From the NCBI RefSeq assembly GCF_036250065.1, contig NZ_CP109199.1, positions 7,500,001 through 7,564,000 of the forward strand: a stretch of 64,000 nucleotides of DNA. The letters are read 5' to 3'. The notes under the pieces are model-generated. The model saw only the letters and a list, made by a program, of their open reading frames with translations, did not search any database and was not told where the DNA came from. Both the position numbers and the translations under genes were made by a program. Positions 1-7,309 of the stretch are shown piece after piece (within the stretch, counting starts at the first letter, position 1; every line of letters starts with the position of its first letter). Source of the stretch: Micromonospora sp. NBC_01699. GTDB lineage: Bacteria > Actinomycetota > Actinomycetes > Mycobacteriales > Micromonosporaceae.

Positions 1-665
1 TCGCCCCGGGGCACCAGCAGGTCCACCCCGAGCTCGACCCGACGGGCCCAACCGCCGCCCGGCAACGGTCGTACGTCGTACCTCGTGGTCGGTCGGGGTG
101 GCACGGCCCCGCCGGCGAACTTCGGACCCGGCACCGGCAGCGCGTCCGGTTCCGCGAGCCCGGTGACGCCGAGCGTGCCGACGGCCTCGGCGGCGCGCGG
201 GCCGACCAGCGACAGCACCGCCCACTCGGCGGTCGCGTCGCGCGGGTCGACGCGGGTGAAGAAACGCATCTTCTCCAGGTAGGTCAGCAGGCCCGCGGTG
301 TCCCGGGGCTCGGTGTCCAACCAGGTGGTCTCGCCGTCCTCGGCGACCATGGCATGCTGCTCGATGTGCCCGTGCGGGGACAGGACCAGCAGCTCACTGC
401 CCTGTCCGGCGCTCAGGTCGGCCAGGTGCTGACTGGTGAGGGTGTGCAGCCAACTCGCCCGTTCGACGCCGGGCACCGCGATCACACCCCGGTGGGAGCG
501 GTCGACCAGGCCCACGTCGGTGGCGAGGTGGCGCTGCTCGCGCATCGGGTCACCGTAGTGGGCGGCAACCCCGCGTACGCCGGCCGCGACGTGTTCCGGT
601 CCCGGCTGGTCCGGCGTGGTTTCGTCCAGTACCTCGATGGCCACCGCGCCCGCGATGTCGATCAT
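1..665 (-). CDS. ygfZ: YgfZ/GcvT-like folate-binding protein, N-terminal part
   Basis: The reading frame opens at an ATG (complement of 663-665) and stays open to the window edge, giving about 221 residues; the C-terminus lies outside. The N-terminal half carries the family pattern DRSHRGVIAVPGVERASWL followed by a stretch ending in HLADLSAGQG, as in the folate-binding YgfZ branch of the glycine-cleavage T-protein fold. YgfZ proteins help assemble or repair certain iron-sulfur enzymes with tetrahydrofolate. The diagnostic K-G-C-Y-x-G-Q motif would lie beyond position 1 and cannot be checked. The Fur-family gene ends 19 bp upstream on the same strand, so both are probably one operon, divergent from pabC. 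The order ygfZ/pabC/nitrobindin is also found in mycobacteria. Confidence 0.88.
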   Translation of the reverse strand, partial: MIDIAGAVAIEVLDETTPDQPGPEHVAAGVRGVAAHYGDPMREQRHLATDVGLVDRSHRGVIAVPGVERASWLHTLTSQHLADLSAGQGSELLVLSPHGHIEQHAMVAEDGETTWLDTEPRDTAGLLTYLEKMRFFTRVDPRDATAEWAVLSLVGPRAAEAVGTLGVTGLAEPDALPVPGPKFAGGAVPPRPTTRYDVRPLPGGGWARRVELGVDLLVPRG

Positions 666-684
666 TTGTGTACCCCGCCGTCGA

Positions 685-1110
685 CTAGTCCTGCTGCTCC
701 CCGCACCTACGGCAGACGCCGAAGAGTGCCACGTGCCCTACGTCGACCCGGAACCCCCGGTCACCGGCCAACTGGTCGGCGAGCGGCCGGAGCAGCTCCG
801 GCTCCATCTCGTCCACATCCCCGCACGACCGGCACACCAGGTGCACGTGCTGGTCCGCACCGGCCCCGTGGTACGTCGGAGAACCGTGCGACAGGTGCGT
901 ATGGGTAACCAGCCCGAGCCGCTCCAGCAATTCCAGGGTGCGGTAAATAGTGGTGATGTTCACTCCGGCGGCAATCCCGCGGACCGCCGTGTGCACCTGC
1001 TCGGGAGTGGCATGGCCCAGTTCGAGGACGGCTTCGAGAATCAGTTGCCGCTGCGCCGTCAGGCGCAGCCCACGGGAGCGCAACATCTCGGCCAGCGATG
1101 ATTCCGACAC
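685..1110 (-). CDS. Fur-family metal-dependent repressor
   Basis: This 141-residue protein has the Fur layout. A winged helix (about residues 5-80, with LRLTAQRQLILEAV and TIYRTLELLERLGLV) is followed by a dimerisation and metal domain with HVHLVCRSCGDVDEM. Four cysteines form two CxxC pairs (C93/C96 and C133/C136), the structural zinc site, and H88/H90 belong to the regulatory metal site. I chose the GTG at 1110 because homology starts right after it; the frame continues upstream through low-quality sequence. The sequence alone does not tell whether it senses iron, zinc, nickel or peroxide. It lies 19 bp upstream of ygfZ and diverges from pabC across 97 bp, so it may control either. Confidence 0.92.
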   Translation of the reverse strand: MSESSLAEMLRSRGLRLTAQRQLILEAVLELGHATPEQVHTAVRGIAAGVNITTIYRTLELLERLGLVTHTHLSHGSPTYHGAGADQHVHLVCRSCGDVDEMEPELLRPLADQLAGDRGFRVDVGHVALFGVCRRCGEQQD

Positions 1111-1193
1111 CGTACGAGTGTAGATCCCCGAACCGCTTTCCCCCGATTCCGGCACCAGGCCCCGGTTGCCCGGACCGGCGCCCCGGCCACCGC

Positions 1194-1199
1194 TACGCT
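1194..1199 (+). promoter_or_regulatory. -10 box TACGCT of pabC
   Basis: TACGCT lies 8 bp before the GTG start of pabC and no Shine-Dalgarno sequence lies between them. This is the spacing of a leaderless actinobacterial transcript and supports the GTG at 1208 over an upstream start at 1166. Confidence 0.6.
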
Positions 1200-1207
1200 C
1201 TGGAGTC

Positions 1208-2065
1208 GTGTCCGGGCAGCAGATCGTCGCCGTACTCGGCCGGGGCGTACTGCCGGCCGACGAGCCGATCGTGCGCGCCGACGACCGGGGGGTGCTGCAC
1301 GGCGACGGCCTGTTCGAGACCATGCACGTCCGGGCCGGTCGCCCGTGGCTGCGCGACGAGCACCTGACCCGGCTGGCCCGCGCCGCCGCCTCGGTCGACC
1401 TGCTGCTGCCGGACGCCACCGAACTGGCCGAACTGCTGAGCATCGCCTGCGCGGCCTGGCCGGCGGAGACCGAGGGAGCGCTCCGGCTGGTCTGCACCCG
1501 GGGCCCGGGGATCGGCGGGCCGGCGACCGTCTTCGCCACCGTCTCACCGGTCACGCCCGCGCAGCGGCTGGCCCGTACCGCCGGCCTCAACGTCGCCACG
1601 CTGCCGCTGGGGGTGCCGGCCGGGGCCCGCGCCGGGCTGCCCTGGCTGCTCGCCGGGGTCAAATCAACCTCGTACGGGACGAGTCTGGCGGCCCACCGCT
1701 GGGCGGCGGCGAACGGGGTCGACGACGTGCTCTGGACCTCGACCGACGGTTACGCCCTGGAGGGGCCCAGCGCCAACCTGGTCTGGCTGGCCGGTGACAC
1801 CCTCTGCACGGTGCCGGCCGCCAGCACCGGGATCCTGCCCGGGGTGACCGCCGCCTGGCTGCTCGCCCACGCCGGCTCGCTCGGCCTGTCCGCCGAGGAA
1901 CGCATGATCACCCCGGCCGAACTGCGCGAGGGAATCTGCCTCGGCGCCTGGTTCACCTCGTCCGTACGCGGCCTGGCCGAAATCCGCACCCTGGACGGCA
2001 TGCCCCTCCCCCCGTCCCCCCACACCCCCACCCTCCGCAACCTCCTGGCCTTCCCCAGCGCCTGA
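1208..2065 (+). CDS. pabC: Aminodeoxychorismate lyase-like class IV aminotransferase
   Basis: This 285-residue protein belongs to fold-type IV PLP enzymes. The early motif VLHGDGLFETMHV (about residues 30-42), the catalytic lysine K152 in GVKSTSYGTS and the phosphate-cup region EGPSANLVW are all present, followed by STGILPGVTAAWLL. By family it cleaves 4-amino-4-deoxychorismate to 4-aminobenzoate and pyruvate for folate; branched-chain or D-amino acid transaminases share the fold, so the exact substrate is inferred. The neighbourhood supports the folate role, since ygfZ is nearby and mycobacteria also place pabC next to ygfZ. The GTG start is supported by a -10 box 8 bp upstream. Transcription runs into the palindrome at 2084-2144. 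Confidence 0.85.
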   Translation: MSGQQIVAVLGRGVLPADEPIVRADDRGVLHGDGLFETMHVRAGRPWLRDEHLTRLARAAASVDLLLPDATELAELLSIACAAWPAETEGALRLVCTRGPGIGGPATVFATVSPVTPAQRLARTAGLNVATLPLGVPAGARAGLPWLLAGVKSTSYGTSLAAHRWAAANGVDDVLWTSTDGYALEGPSANLVWLAGDTLCTVPAASTGILPGVTAAWLLAHAGSLGLSAEERMITPAELREGICLGAWFTSSVRGLAEIRTLDGMPLPPSPHTPTLRNLLAFPSA

Positions 2066-2083
2066 CCCCCACCCCAAGATCCG

Positions 2084-2144
2084 CACTAGTACGGAGAAAG
2101 AGTGACTATCCCGAGTCGGGTAGCCACTCTTTCTCCGTACTAGT
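2084..2144. repeat. Long palindrome P1 between convergent genes (family A)
   Basis: Two arms of about 30 nt pair around a 1-2 nt centre. The outer 21 bp (CACTAGTACGGAGAAAGAGTG) match perfectly, and the inner part has one mismatch and one bulge. It sits between the 3' ends of pabC and nitrobindin and could act as a bidirectional terminator. The preceding AGATCCGCAC and the core GAGAAAGAGTG recur in palindromes at 28310, 42169 and 62104, so I treat it as a dispersed repeat family. Confidence 0.8.
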
Positions 2145-2171
2145 GGGCTTCTCAGCCTCGATGAGCGCGGG

Positions 2172-2780
2172 TCAGCCGCCGACGCGGGTGAGGCGGGCGG
2201 AGAGGTGGGGGGAGAGGGGGTGGCCGACCGCGGCGAGTTCCTGGGCGTAGAGCAGGGCGCCCTCGACTATGCCGAGGAGGCGATGCCCGGCGGTGACCTC
2301 CTTCGCCGTGGCGGTACGGACCACCGCGTCGGTGACCAGTTCGAGCCGGAGGCCGGTGAGCTTGCCGACGTGCAGCTCCATGATCCCGGTATGGATGCTC
2401 ATCAGCGCCTCGATCTCGTCGGTCGCCCGACCGTCGGCCATCACCGGCCGCCACCAGCCGATCTCCCGACCGAGCGGCCGGACCGGACGGCTCTCCTCGT
2501 CCAGCAGCCAGGCGCGCGACTCATAGTGCAGGAACGGCCGCCCGTCGTGGCTGATCTTGATTTCCTGGCCGTAGTCGAAGTCCTCGATCGTCGGATATCC
2601 GCCGCGCCCGCGCCCGCGCCACAGCCCCACGTACGGCAGCAGGCCCAGCAGTGCCGGGTGCAGGTCGGGACCAACCCGCAGGTCGTACGTTTCCTCGAAC
2701 GGGTACGGCTCGACCGGTGGCGCGTTCAGCCACGGCGGCGGTGCCATCGGATTGTCCGGGGAGGTGCTCTCCGCGCTCAC
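2172..2780 (-). CDS. Nitrobindin / FABP-like heme-binding protein
   Basis: This 202-residue protein carries the nitrobindin (former DUF1794, UPF0678) signature: LLPYVGLWRGRGRGGYPT with the GxWxGxG strand turn, then FDYGQEIKI and FLHYESRAW. These form a ten-stranded beta-barrel that binds heme in characterised members and is linked to nitric oxide or peroxynitrite chemistry. The Mycobacterium homologue Rv0813c lies in a comparable gene order. The GTG start overlaps the stop codon of the upstream small membrane protein (GTGA), implying translational coupling. Its 3' end faces pabC across palindrome P1. The heme-ligating histidine lies in the C-terminal part and I did not assign it individually. 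Confidence 0.9.
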   Translation of the reverse strand: MSAESTSPDNPMAPPPWLNAPPVEPYPFEETYDLRVGPDLHPALLGLLPYVGLWRGRGRGGYPTIEDFDYGQEIKISHDGRPFLHYESRAWLLDEESRPVRPLGREIGWWRPVMADGRATDEIEALMSIHTGIMELHVGKLTGLRLELVTDAVVRTATAKEVTAGHRLLGIVEGALLYAQELAAVGHPLSPHLSARLTRVGG

Positions 2781-2881
2781 CAGCGTCCTCTCGAGATACG
2801 TACGGCGAGGTAGACCAGGCCACCGGCGAGCAGGCCAAAGCCCGCCACCAGCAGGCTGACGAACCCAATCTCGGTAACCAT
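2777..2881 (-). CDS. 34-residue single-pass membrane protein
   Basis: The frame ATG(2881) to TGA(2777) encodes 34 residues: MVTEIG, a hydrophobic helix of about 20 residues (FVSLLVAGFGLLAGGLVYLA) and a basic tail VRISRGRW. This fits an inner-membrane peptide with its basic end in the cytoplasm. Its TGA overlaps the nitrobindin GTG, so the two are translationally coupled and probably work together. A -10-like TAGGAT (complement of 2891-2896) lies 9 bp upstream, so the leader would be only about 3 nt. I do not recognise a family, and the function is unknown. Confidence 0.65.
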   Translation of the reverse strand: MVTEIGFVSLLVAGFGLLAGGLVYLAVRISRGRW

Positions 2882-2890
2882 GACAAGGTC

Positions 2891-2900
2891 ATCCTATGCT
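2891..2900. promoter_or_regulatory. Overlapping divergent -10 boxes
   Basis: TATGCT (2895-2900, plus strand) is 7 bp before the ATG of the DsrE gene. TAGGAT (2896-2891, minus strand) is 9 bp before the ATG of the small membrane protein. The two hexamers overlap by 2 bp and only 26 bp separate the start codons, so both transcripts would be nearly leaderless and their promoters mutually exclusive. Confidence 0.55.
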
Positions 2901-2907
2901 GGTCGGT

Positions 2908-3270
2908 ATGGCACGCACTCTCGTCGTCAAGGCCACGGCCGGCTCCGATTCGCCGGAGCGGTGTGCCCAGGCGTTCACCGTCGCCGCTACGGCCGTAGCC
3001 GCAGGGGTGGACGTGTCGCTGTGGCTGACCGGCGAGTCGAGCTGGTTCGCGCTGCCCGGCCGGGCAGCCGAGTTCGAGCTGCCGCACTCGGCCCCGCTGG
3101 CCGAACTGCTACACGTAATCCTGACCGCTGGTCGGGTCACCGTCTGCTCCCAGTGTGCGGCACGGCGGGAGATTGGCGCGCCGGACGTGCTCCCGGGCGT
3201 ACGGATCGCCGGGGCGGCGGCCTTCGTCGAGGAAGCGATGGCCGACGGCGCCCAGGCACTGGTCTACTGA
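2908..3270 (+). CDS. DsrE family protein
   Basis: This 120-residue protein begins MARTLVVKATAGSDSPERC and has the small alpha/beta DsrE/DsrF-like fold: a strand, an Ala-rich helix (QAFTVAATAVAAGVDVSLWL), and a C-terminal segment with CSQCAARR and EEAMADGAQALVY. Family members handle sulfur transfer or are of unknown function. A CxxC pair (CSQC) is present and could carry sulfur, but this is inference. I chose the second ATG (2908) because the -10 box TATGCT overlaps the first possible start at 2896. The 3' end overlaps the convergent acetyltransferase by 7 bp. Confidence 0.8.
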   Translation: MARTLVVKATAGSDSPERCAQAFTVAATAVAAGVDVSLWLTGESSWFALPGRAAEFELPHSAPLAELLHVILTAGRVTVCSQCAARREIGAPDVLPGVRIAGAAAFVEEAMADGAQALVY

Positions 3271-3797
3271 CCGGACGGTTCCTCCCGGCCGGTCAGATCC
3301 CACCGCATCGCCGTACGCGGCCAGCGGTCCAGCCCGTGTTCGGCCTCGCGATCCTGGATCGCCCGCAGTCCGGGCGTCAGCTCGTCCCGTTCCAGGGTCC
3401 GGAACCCGCACCGCCGGTAGTACGGCGCGTTCCACGGCACCTCCACGAAGGTGGTGAGGGTCAGCGCCGCCATCCCGCCGAGCACCGCCTCGGTCGCGAC
3501 GTGCTCCAGCAGCCGCCGCCCGACACCGCGCCGCGAGTTGGCGGGGTGCACCGAGATCTGCTCGACGTGCAGGTTCCCGTCGACCTCGTCGGCGATCACG
3601 TACCCGACCGGCCGGTCGCTGGGGTCGACCACCGCCCAGGCCCGGCCGGCCCGCTGGTACGCGCCGAGTTCGGCCAGGCCCGGCGGGTCGTCGTCGGCGA
3701 TCTCCACCATTCCGATGTCCCGGAAGCACTCCCCGGCGGCCCGTTCGATCTCCTGTAGGAGGGGCAGTTCGTCGATCCGGGCCGGACGGATGCGCAT
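3264..3797 (-). CDS. GNAT family N-acetyltransferase
   Basis: This 177-residue protein has the acetyl-CoA binding motif A (VEQISVHPANSRRGVGRRLLEHV, with the R-R-x-G-x-G/A loop) and motif B near APYYRRCGFRTLERDE. It starts MRIRPARIDELPLL, a common GNAT opening. The Cys-Gly-Phe in YYRRCGF and the acidic ADDDPPGLAEL loop resemble amino-group acetyltransferases of the RimI type, but the substrate cannot be told from the sequence. It converges on the DsrE gene with a 7-bp overlap of coding ends, leaving no room for a terminator. Confidence 0.88.
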   Translation of the reverse strand: MRIRPARIDELPLLQEIERAAGECFRDIGMVEIADDDPPGLAELGAYQRAGRAWAVVDPSDRPVGYVIADEVDGNLHVEQISVHPANSRRGVGRRLLEHVATEAVLGGMAALTLTTFVEVPWNAPYYRRCGFRTLERDELTPGLRAIQDREAEHGLDRWPRTAMRWDLTGREEPSGQ

Positions 3798-3882
3798 ACG
3801 GTCATTGTGCCGGTCCGGCCGGGAACCCCGCGCTCGTCCCCGCCCGACGGAGGATTCCCACCCTCGACGCGGCGCCGCCCGA

Positions 3883-4770
3883 TCAGGTCACCGATCGGGC
3901 GACCCGTTCGAGGACGCCGAAGTCCTCGGTGACCGGACGCGGGTCGTCCGGCGCGTCCGGGTTGGTGTCGAGGACGACGTACGCGCAGCCGAGCGTGGCA
4001 AGTTCGTCGAGGTCGGCCCGGATCTGGGCGAGCGTGCCGGTGCCGACCGGGCGGTCGTCGGCGGAAACATGATGGTCGGTGAGTTGGATCTGGAACCGGG
4101 GGCTGAACTCCGGGACCGGTCGACCGGCCGCCTCGGCGGCGGCTCGCAGCGCCGGCAGACCCTCGTCGCGCAGCCAGGACATGCCGGCGTTGTTCGGGTG
4201 CCAGGCGTCGCCGTACCTCGCCGCTCGGCGGATCGCGCCGGGTGAGGTGCCACCGACCCAGATCGGCGGTGTCCGGACCGGCCGGGGAGCGGTGCTGACG
4301 TCCCGGAACGACACGTGCCGGCCGTCGGCGGAGATCCGGTCGTTCGCCCAGAAGGCCCTGATCACGTCGAGGTACTCGTCGGTGATCGCGCCCCGCCGCT
4401 CGAATGGCACACCGAGCGCGTCGTACTCCGGCTTCGACCAGCCCACGCCGACACCGAGGATGAACCGGCCGCCGCTGAACTGGTCGAGGTTCGCCGCCAC
4501 CCGCGCGGTCAACAGCGGATTCCGGTACGGCAACACGGTGACCGACGTACCGAGTTCCAGGGTGCGGGTCTGCGCGGCGAGCCAGGACAGGGTGGTGAAC
4601 GGGTCGTAGAACGGGGTGGGGTAGATCGCCTGCACGTCGGGGGTGGGTGCAACGTGGTCGGACATCATCACGACGGCGAAACCTGTGTCCTCGGCGAATC
4701 GTGCCCAGGCCCGTAGGTTGTCCGGGGTGGCGGCGGGGCCGAAGTTGCGGATGTTGAGACCGAGCTTCAC
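3883..4770 (-). CDS. LLM-class F420-dependent oxidoreductase
   Basis: This 295-residue TIM-barrel protein starts MKLGLNIRNFGPAATPDNLR and has typical luciferase-like monooxygenase segments: AEDTGFAVVMMSDHV, RTLELGTSVTVLPYRNP, NLDQFSGGRFILGVGVGW and PPIWVGGTSPGAIRRAARYGDAWHP. Actinobacterial members usually use the deazaflavin F420; the physiological substrate is unknown. The GTG start at 4770 overlaps the stop of the upstream deaminase (GTGA), so the two genes form a coupled operon. I rejected a longer frame reaching 5004 because it only shadows the deaminase gene. Confidence 0.9.
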   Translation of the reverse strand: MKLGLNIRNFGPAATPDNLRAWARFAEDTGFAVVMMSDHVAPTPDVQAIYPTPFYDPFTTLSWLAAQTRTLELGTSVTVLPYRNPLLTARVAANLDQFSGGRFILGVGVGWSKPEYDALGVPFERRGAITDEYLDVIRAFWANDRISADGRHVSFRDVSTAPRPVRTPPIWVGGTSPGAIRRAARYGDAWHPNNAGMSWLRDEGLPALRAAAEAAGRPVPEFSPRFQIQLTDHHVSADDRPVGTGTLAQIRADLDELATLGCAYVVLDTNPDAPDDPRPVTEDFGVLERVARSVT

Positions 4771-5276
4771 GAGTGTGCCTCCATGGTGGACAGGTACCGG
4801 GTGAAGGGTTCGTCCGCGGCGTCGACCGGCAGGTGTATCACCTGTTCCGGGGCCAGGCCGCGCAGGGCCTGCTGCATCGCGGTCAGCAGCGGGCCGTTGT
4901 CCGAGGGTGCGGGGTATCCGAGGTCCGGCACGAGTTCCTTCGGTGCGGCGTACACGATCCGGGTGATCCCGGCGCTGGCGGCGACCGCGTGGCAGATCGC
5001 GCACGGCTCACAGCTGGACAGCATGACCGCCCCGGTCAGGTGCAGGACGCCCAGTTCCCGGCAGGCGTTGCGGACGGCCGCGACCTCGGCGTGGGCTGTC
5101 GGGTCGTGGTCGCGCAGGGCGGTGTTGACACCGGTGGCGACAACCTCGCCGTCGCGTACGACGAGTGCGCCGAACGGGAGCTGGCCGGTGGCGGCGTTGT
5201 CGGCGGCCAGGCGTACGGCCTGAGCCAGGAACCGATGCTCGGCACTGTCATCGGCGTTGTATCGATCGATACTCAT
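4767..5276 (-). CDS. CMP/dCMP-type nucleoside or base deaminase
   Basis: This 169-residue protein has the zinc-dependent deaminase signature: H62-A-E64 (ligand and proton shuttle) in TAHAEVAAV, and P91-C92-A-I-C95 in SSCEPCAIC. The segment LPFGALVVRDGEVVATGVN is typical of the guanine/cytosine deaminase and TadA-like branch. Zinc-bound water attacks an exocyclic amino group of a base; which base is not resolved. The gene is first in a two-gene unit with the F420-type oxidoreductase. A TAGCAT box about 8 bp upstream of the ATG suggests a short or absent leader. Confidence 0.88.
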   Translation of the reverse strand: MSIDRYNADDSAEHRFLAQAVRLAADNAATGQLPFGALVVRDGEVVATGVNTALRDHDPTAHAEVAAVRNACRELGVLHLTGAVMLSSCEPCAICHAVAASAGITRIVYAAPKELVPDLGYPAPSDNGPLLTAMQQALRGLAPEQVIHLPVDAADEPFTRYLSTMEAHS

Positions 5277-5343
5277 GATCAGATGCTAGGGGTCGTATCG
5301 GCGTCCCGCTGACCCGCCGGGCCGACTCCGGGTCGGTCAGTAG

Positions 5344-5380
5344 TACGGGCCGGATCTGGGTCAGCGGACACCGGCCCTAC
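5344..5380 (-). terminator. Possible stem-loop terminator after the phosphatase gene
   Basis: GGGCCGG (5347-5353) pairs with CCGGCCC (5371-5377), with GTA/TAC flanks extending the stem. It begins 17 bp past the stop codon at 5394. There is no U-tract, as usual in actinomycetes, so the call is tentative. Confidence 0.4.
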
Positions 5381-5393
5381 CGGAGCATCTTGA

Positions 5394-6233
5394 TCATCCG
5401 GGCGTCCCTGATCTGGGTCGGGACCTGCCGTGGGGCCAGCTCGCGGGCGGGGCCTGCCGGACGAGAGCGAGCACCGCCGGCAGCAGCGCCTCGTTCGCGC
5501 CGATGGTGGCGCCGGAGTCGGCGGTGTGCGGGCTGCCGTCGGCGTCGGCGAGGCGGGCGCCCGCCTCCCGCGCGATGATCACACCGGCGCTGGTGTCCCA
5601 CGGCTTGTTGCTCAGCATCACGAAGGCGTCGAGCCGCCCGTGCGCGAGCCAGGCCAGGTCGATCGCGGCGGACCCGAACATCCGTACGCGCTGCGCCTGT
5701 TCGGCGAAGGCGGCGGTGATCGCCAGCCGGGGCGCGTTCAGCGCGGCGGCCCCCGCCCCGACCGCGAAGTCGCCGAGCGCGACCAGCGCCTCGGCCAGGT
5801 CAGCGGTCTGGCTGGCGTGGATCCGCTCGCCGTCGGCGAAGGCGCCGTGCCCGAGCGCCGCCGAGTAGCGGTTGCCGAGGAACGGCAGGTCGATCACCCC
5901 GAGCACGGATTGCTTCCGGGCGATCAGACCGAGCGAGACGGCGCACAGCGGTGACCCGTGTACGAAGTTGACCGTCCCGTCGACCGGGTCGAGTGACCAG
6001 GTGAGTTCGTCGCCCACCCCACTGGTCCCCTCCTCCTCGCCGAGGAAGCCGATCTGCGGCGTACGGTCGGCCAGGAAGGCGCGCAGTTTCCGCTCGATGG
6101 CGAAGTCCACCTCGGAGGCCATGTCCCGGTCACCCTTGCCGGTCAGGACTCCCGGCCGCAGCGTACGCATCATGTCCCGAGCCAGATCGACGGCCTCATG
6201 CGCCACCGCCAGCAAACCCCCGTAGCCCCCCAT
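5394..6233 (-). CDS. Inositol monophosphatase family protein
   Basis: This 279-residue protein contains the three metal-site motifs of the FIG superfamily: GFLGEEEG (first Glu), SLDPVDGTVNFVHG (D-P-x-D-G-T) and KPWDTSAGVIIAREAGA (W-D-x-x-A-G). These sites bind Mg2+ for hydrolysis of inositol-1-phosphate, histidinol phosphate, fructose bisphosphate or PAP. Histidinol-phosphatase (HisN) and inositol phosphatase cannot be separated here. I start at the ATG at 6233 because GAGGAGGGG lies about 8 bp upstream; the longer frame (6260) would start inside this ribosome-binding site. The C-terminal tail is Arg/Pro-rich and poorly conserved. Confidence 0.9.
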   Translation of the reverse strand: MGGYGGLLAVAHEAVDLARDMMRTLRPGVLTGKGDRDMASEVDFAIERKLRAFLADRTPQIGFLGEEEGTSGVGDELTWSLDPVDGTVNFVHGSPLCAVSLGLIARKQSVLGVIDLPFLGNRYSAALGHGAFADGERIHASQTADLAEALVALGDFAVGAGAAALNAPRLAITAAFAEQAQRVRMFGSAAIDLAWLAHGRLDAFVMLSNKPWDTSAGVIIAREAGARLADADGSPHTADSGATIGANEALLPAVLALVRQAPPASWPHGRSRPRSGTPG

Positions 6234-6290
6234 CCCCGCCCCCCTCCTCACAACCACCATCCCCGCAGGATCAAACCACGCCCACCCACG

Positions 6291-6349
6291 TTGATCATGA
6301 AGTTAACAACCCGCCGAGCGTGGAAATCGGTTGCTAACTTCATGATCAA
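6291..6349. repeat. Palindrome P2 with AT-rich arms
   Basis: TTGATCATGAAGTTAACAAC (6291-6310) pairs with GTTGCTAACTTCATGATCAA (6330-6349), with one mismatch in 20 and a 19-nt loop; CACG/CGTG extends the outside. The arms are much poorer in GC than the surroundings. It lies between two genes on the minus strand, downstream of the 7268-6378 gene, and may terminate it. Its arm sequence is unrelated to family A at 2084. Confidence 0.75.
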
Positions 6350-6377
6350 CCGTGGGGATCGAGGGGAGGGGAGGGGG

Positions 6378-7268
6378 TTAGGGGCAGGGGGTGGTGGTGG
6401 AGACGTGGGTTTCGGTTTGGGTGCGGGTTACGACGACGCTGAGGGTGGGGGTGCGGTAGGCGTACAGGTCGGGTTCTTCGGTGATGATGGTGGCGTTGGG
6501 GCCGGCGAAGGGGCGCAGGGTGGCGCCGAGCGGGGCGGGAACGGCGGTGCGGGCGGTCGCTCTCGCGGTGTGGGCGGTGCCGCCGGTGGGGCAGGGGACA
6601 CCGCCGCTGCGTTCGGTCGAGCTGGGAATCGGCACGCCGAGGGCGGCCAGCACCCGGCCGGGCTCGGCGTCGACCGGCAGCCCGATCAGGGGTTCGGCGA
6701 AGTCGGCGCCGTCGGGGATGGGGCGACAGCCGCTCTCGGCGGCGAGTTCGACGACGCCGGGGTCGGTGACGTCGCCGTAGATGGCGACGAACTCGCCCGC
6801 GTCGGCGCGCAGCGTGTGGGTGCCGACCGTCGGGTTGTGCCGTACGCGCGGGCGGTATTCGGTGGGCAACCGCGCGGCTATCCGGTCGAGCAGGACCGGT
6901 GCGTCGGCCTCGGCGGTGCGCAGGATGATGGTGCCGACCAGGTCCGCACCGTCGCGTACCGGGGTGATCCGGCAGCCGCGTTCCACCGTCGGACCGCTGA
7001 TCTCGACCACCGGTTCGGGTCCCGCGCCGGCCAGTAGTTGGCCGAGGGCGCGGTGCAGCACCGGCATGGCGGCGACGATGTCGCGCTGTTCGCGGACGGT
7101 GGGGGTGTCCCGGCGGATCGAGACATAGGCGACCACCAGCAGCAGAACCGCCCAGGCGGCCACCCCGGCGAGCAGCCAGCGCCGCCGTGGTCGGGGGGAT
7201 CCCGGCCCCGGCTCCGGTGATGCGGCCGGCGGCGGGTACGCCACCGCGTCTGTACTCACGCCCGCCAT
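6378..7268 (-). CDS. Membrane-anchored protein of unknown function
   Basis: This 296-residue protein has a short Pro/Gly-rich cytoplasmic N-terminus ending in RPRRR, one transmembrane helix (about residues 31-50, WLLAGVAAWAVLLLVVAYV) and an extracellular part of about 245 residues. The outer part contains RGCRITPVRDGADLVGTI and SGCRPIPDGADF, a repeated Gly-Cys-Arg-x-x-P pattern that suggests two related halves, with further Cys at PCPTGG and TTPCP. I recognise no family. It is followed on the same strand by the phosphatase and preceded by the two truncated regulators; a role as a sensor or a secreted-protein partner is speculation. Confidence 0.7.
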   Translation of the reverse strand: MAGVSTDAVAYPPPAASPEPGPGSPRPRRRWLLAGVAAWAVLLLVVAYVSIRRDTPTVREQRDIVAAMPVLHRALGQLLAGAGPEPVVEISGPTVERGCRITPVRDGADLVGTIILRTAEADAPVLLDRIAARLPTEYRPRVRHNPTVGTHTLRADAGEFVAIYGDVTDPGVVELAAESGCRPIPDGADFAEPLIGLPVDAEPGRVLAALGVPIPSSTERSGGVPCPTGGTAHTARATARTAVPAPLGATLRPFAGPNATIITEEPDLYAYRTPTLSVVVTRTQTETHVSTTTPCP

Positions 7269-7309
7269 CGTGACACGTCAGCGCAGGTCAAAGTACGGCC
7301 GGGCGGCGG

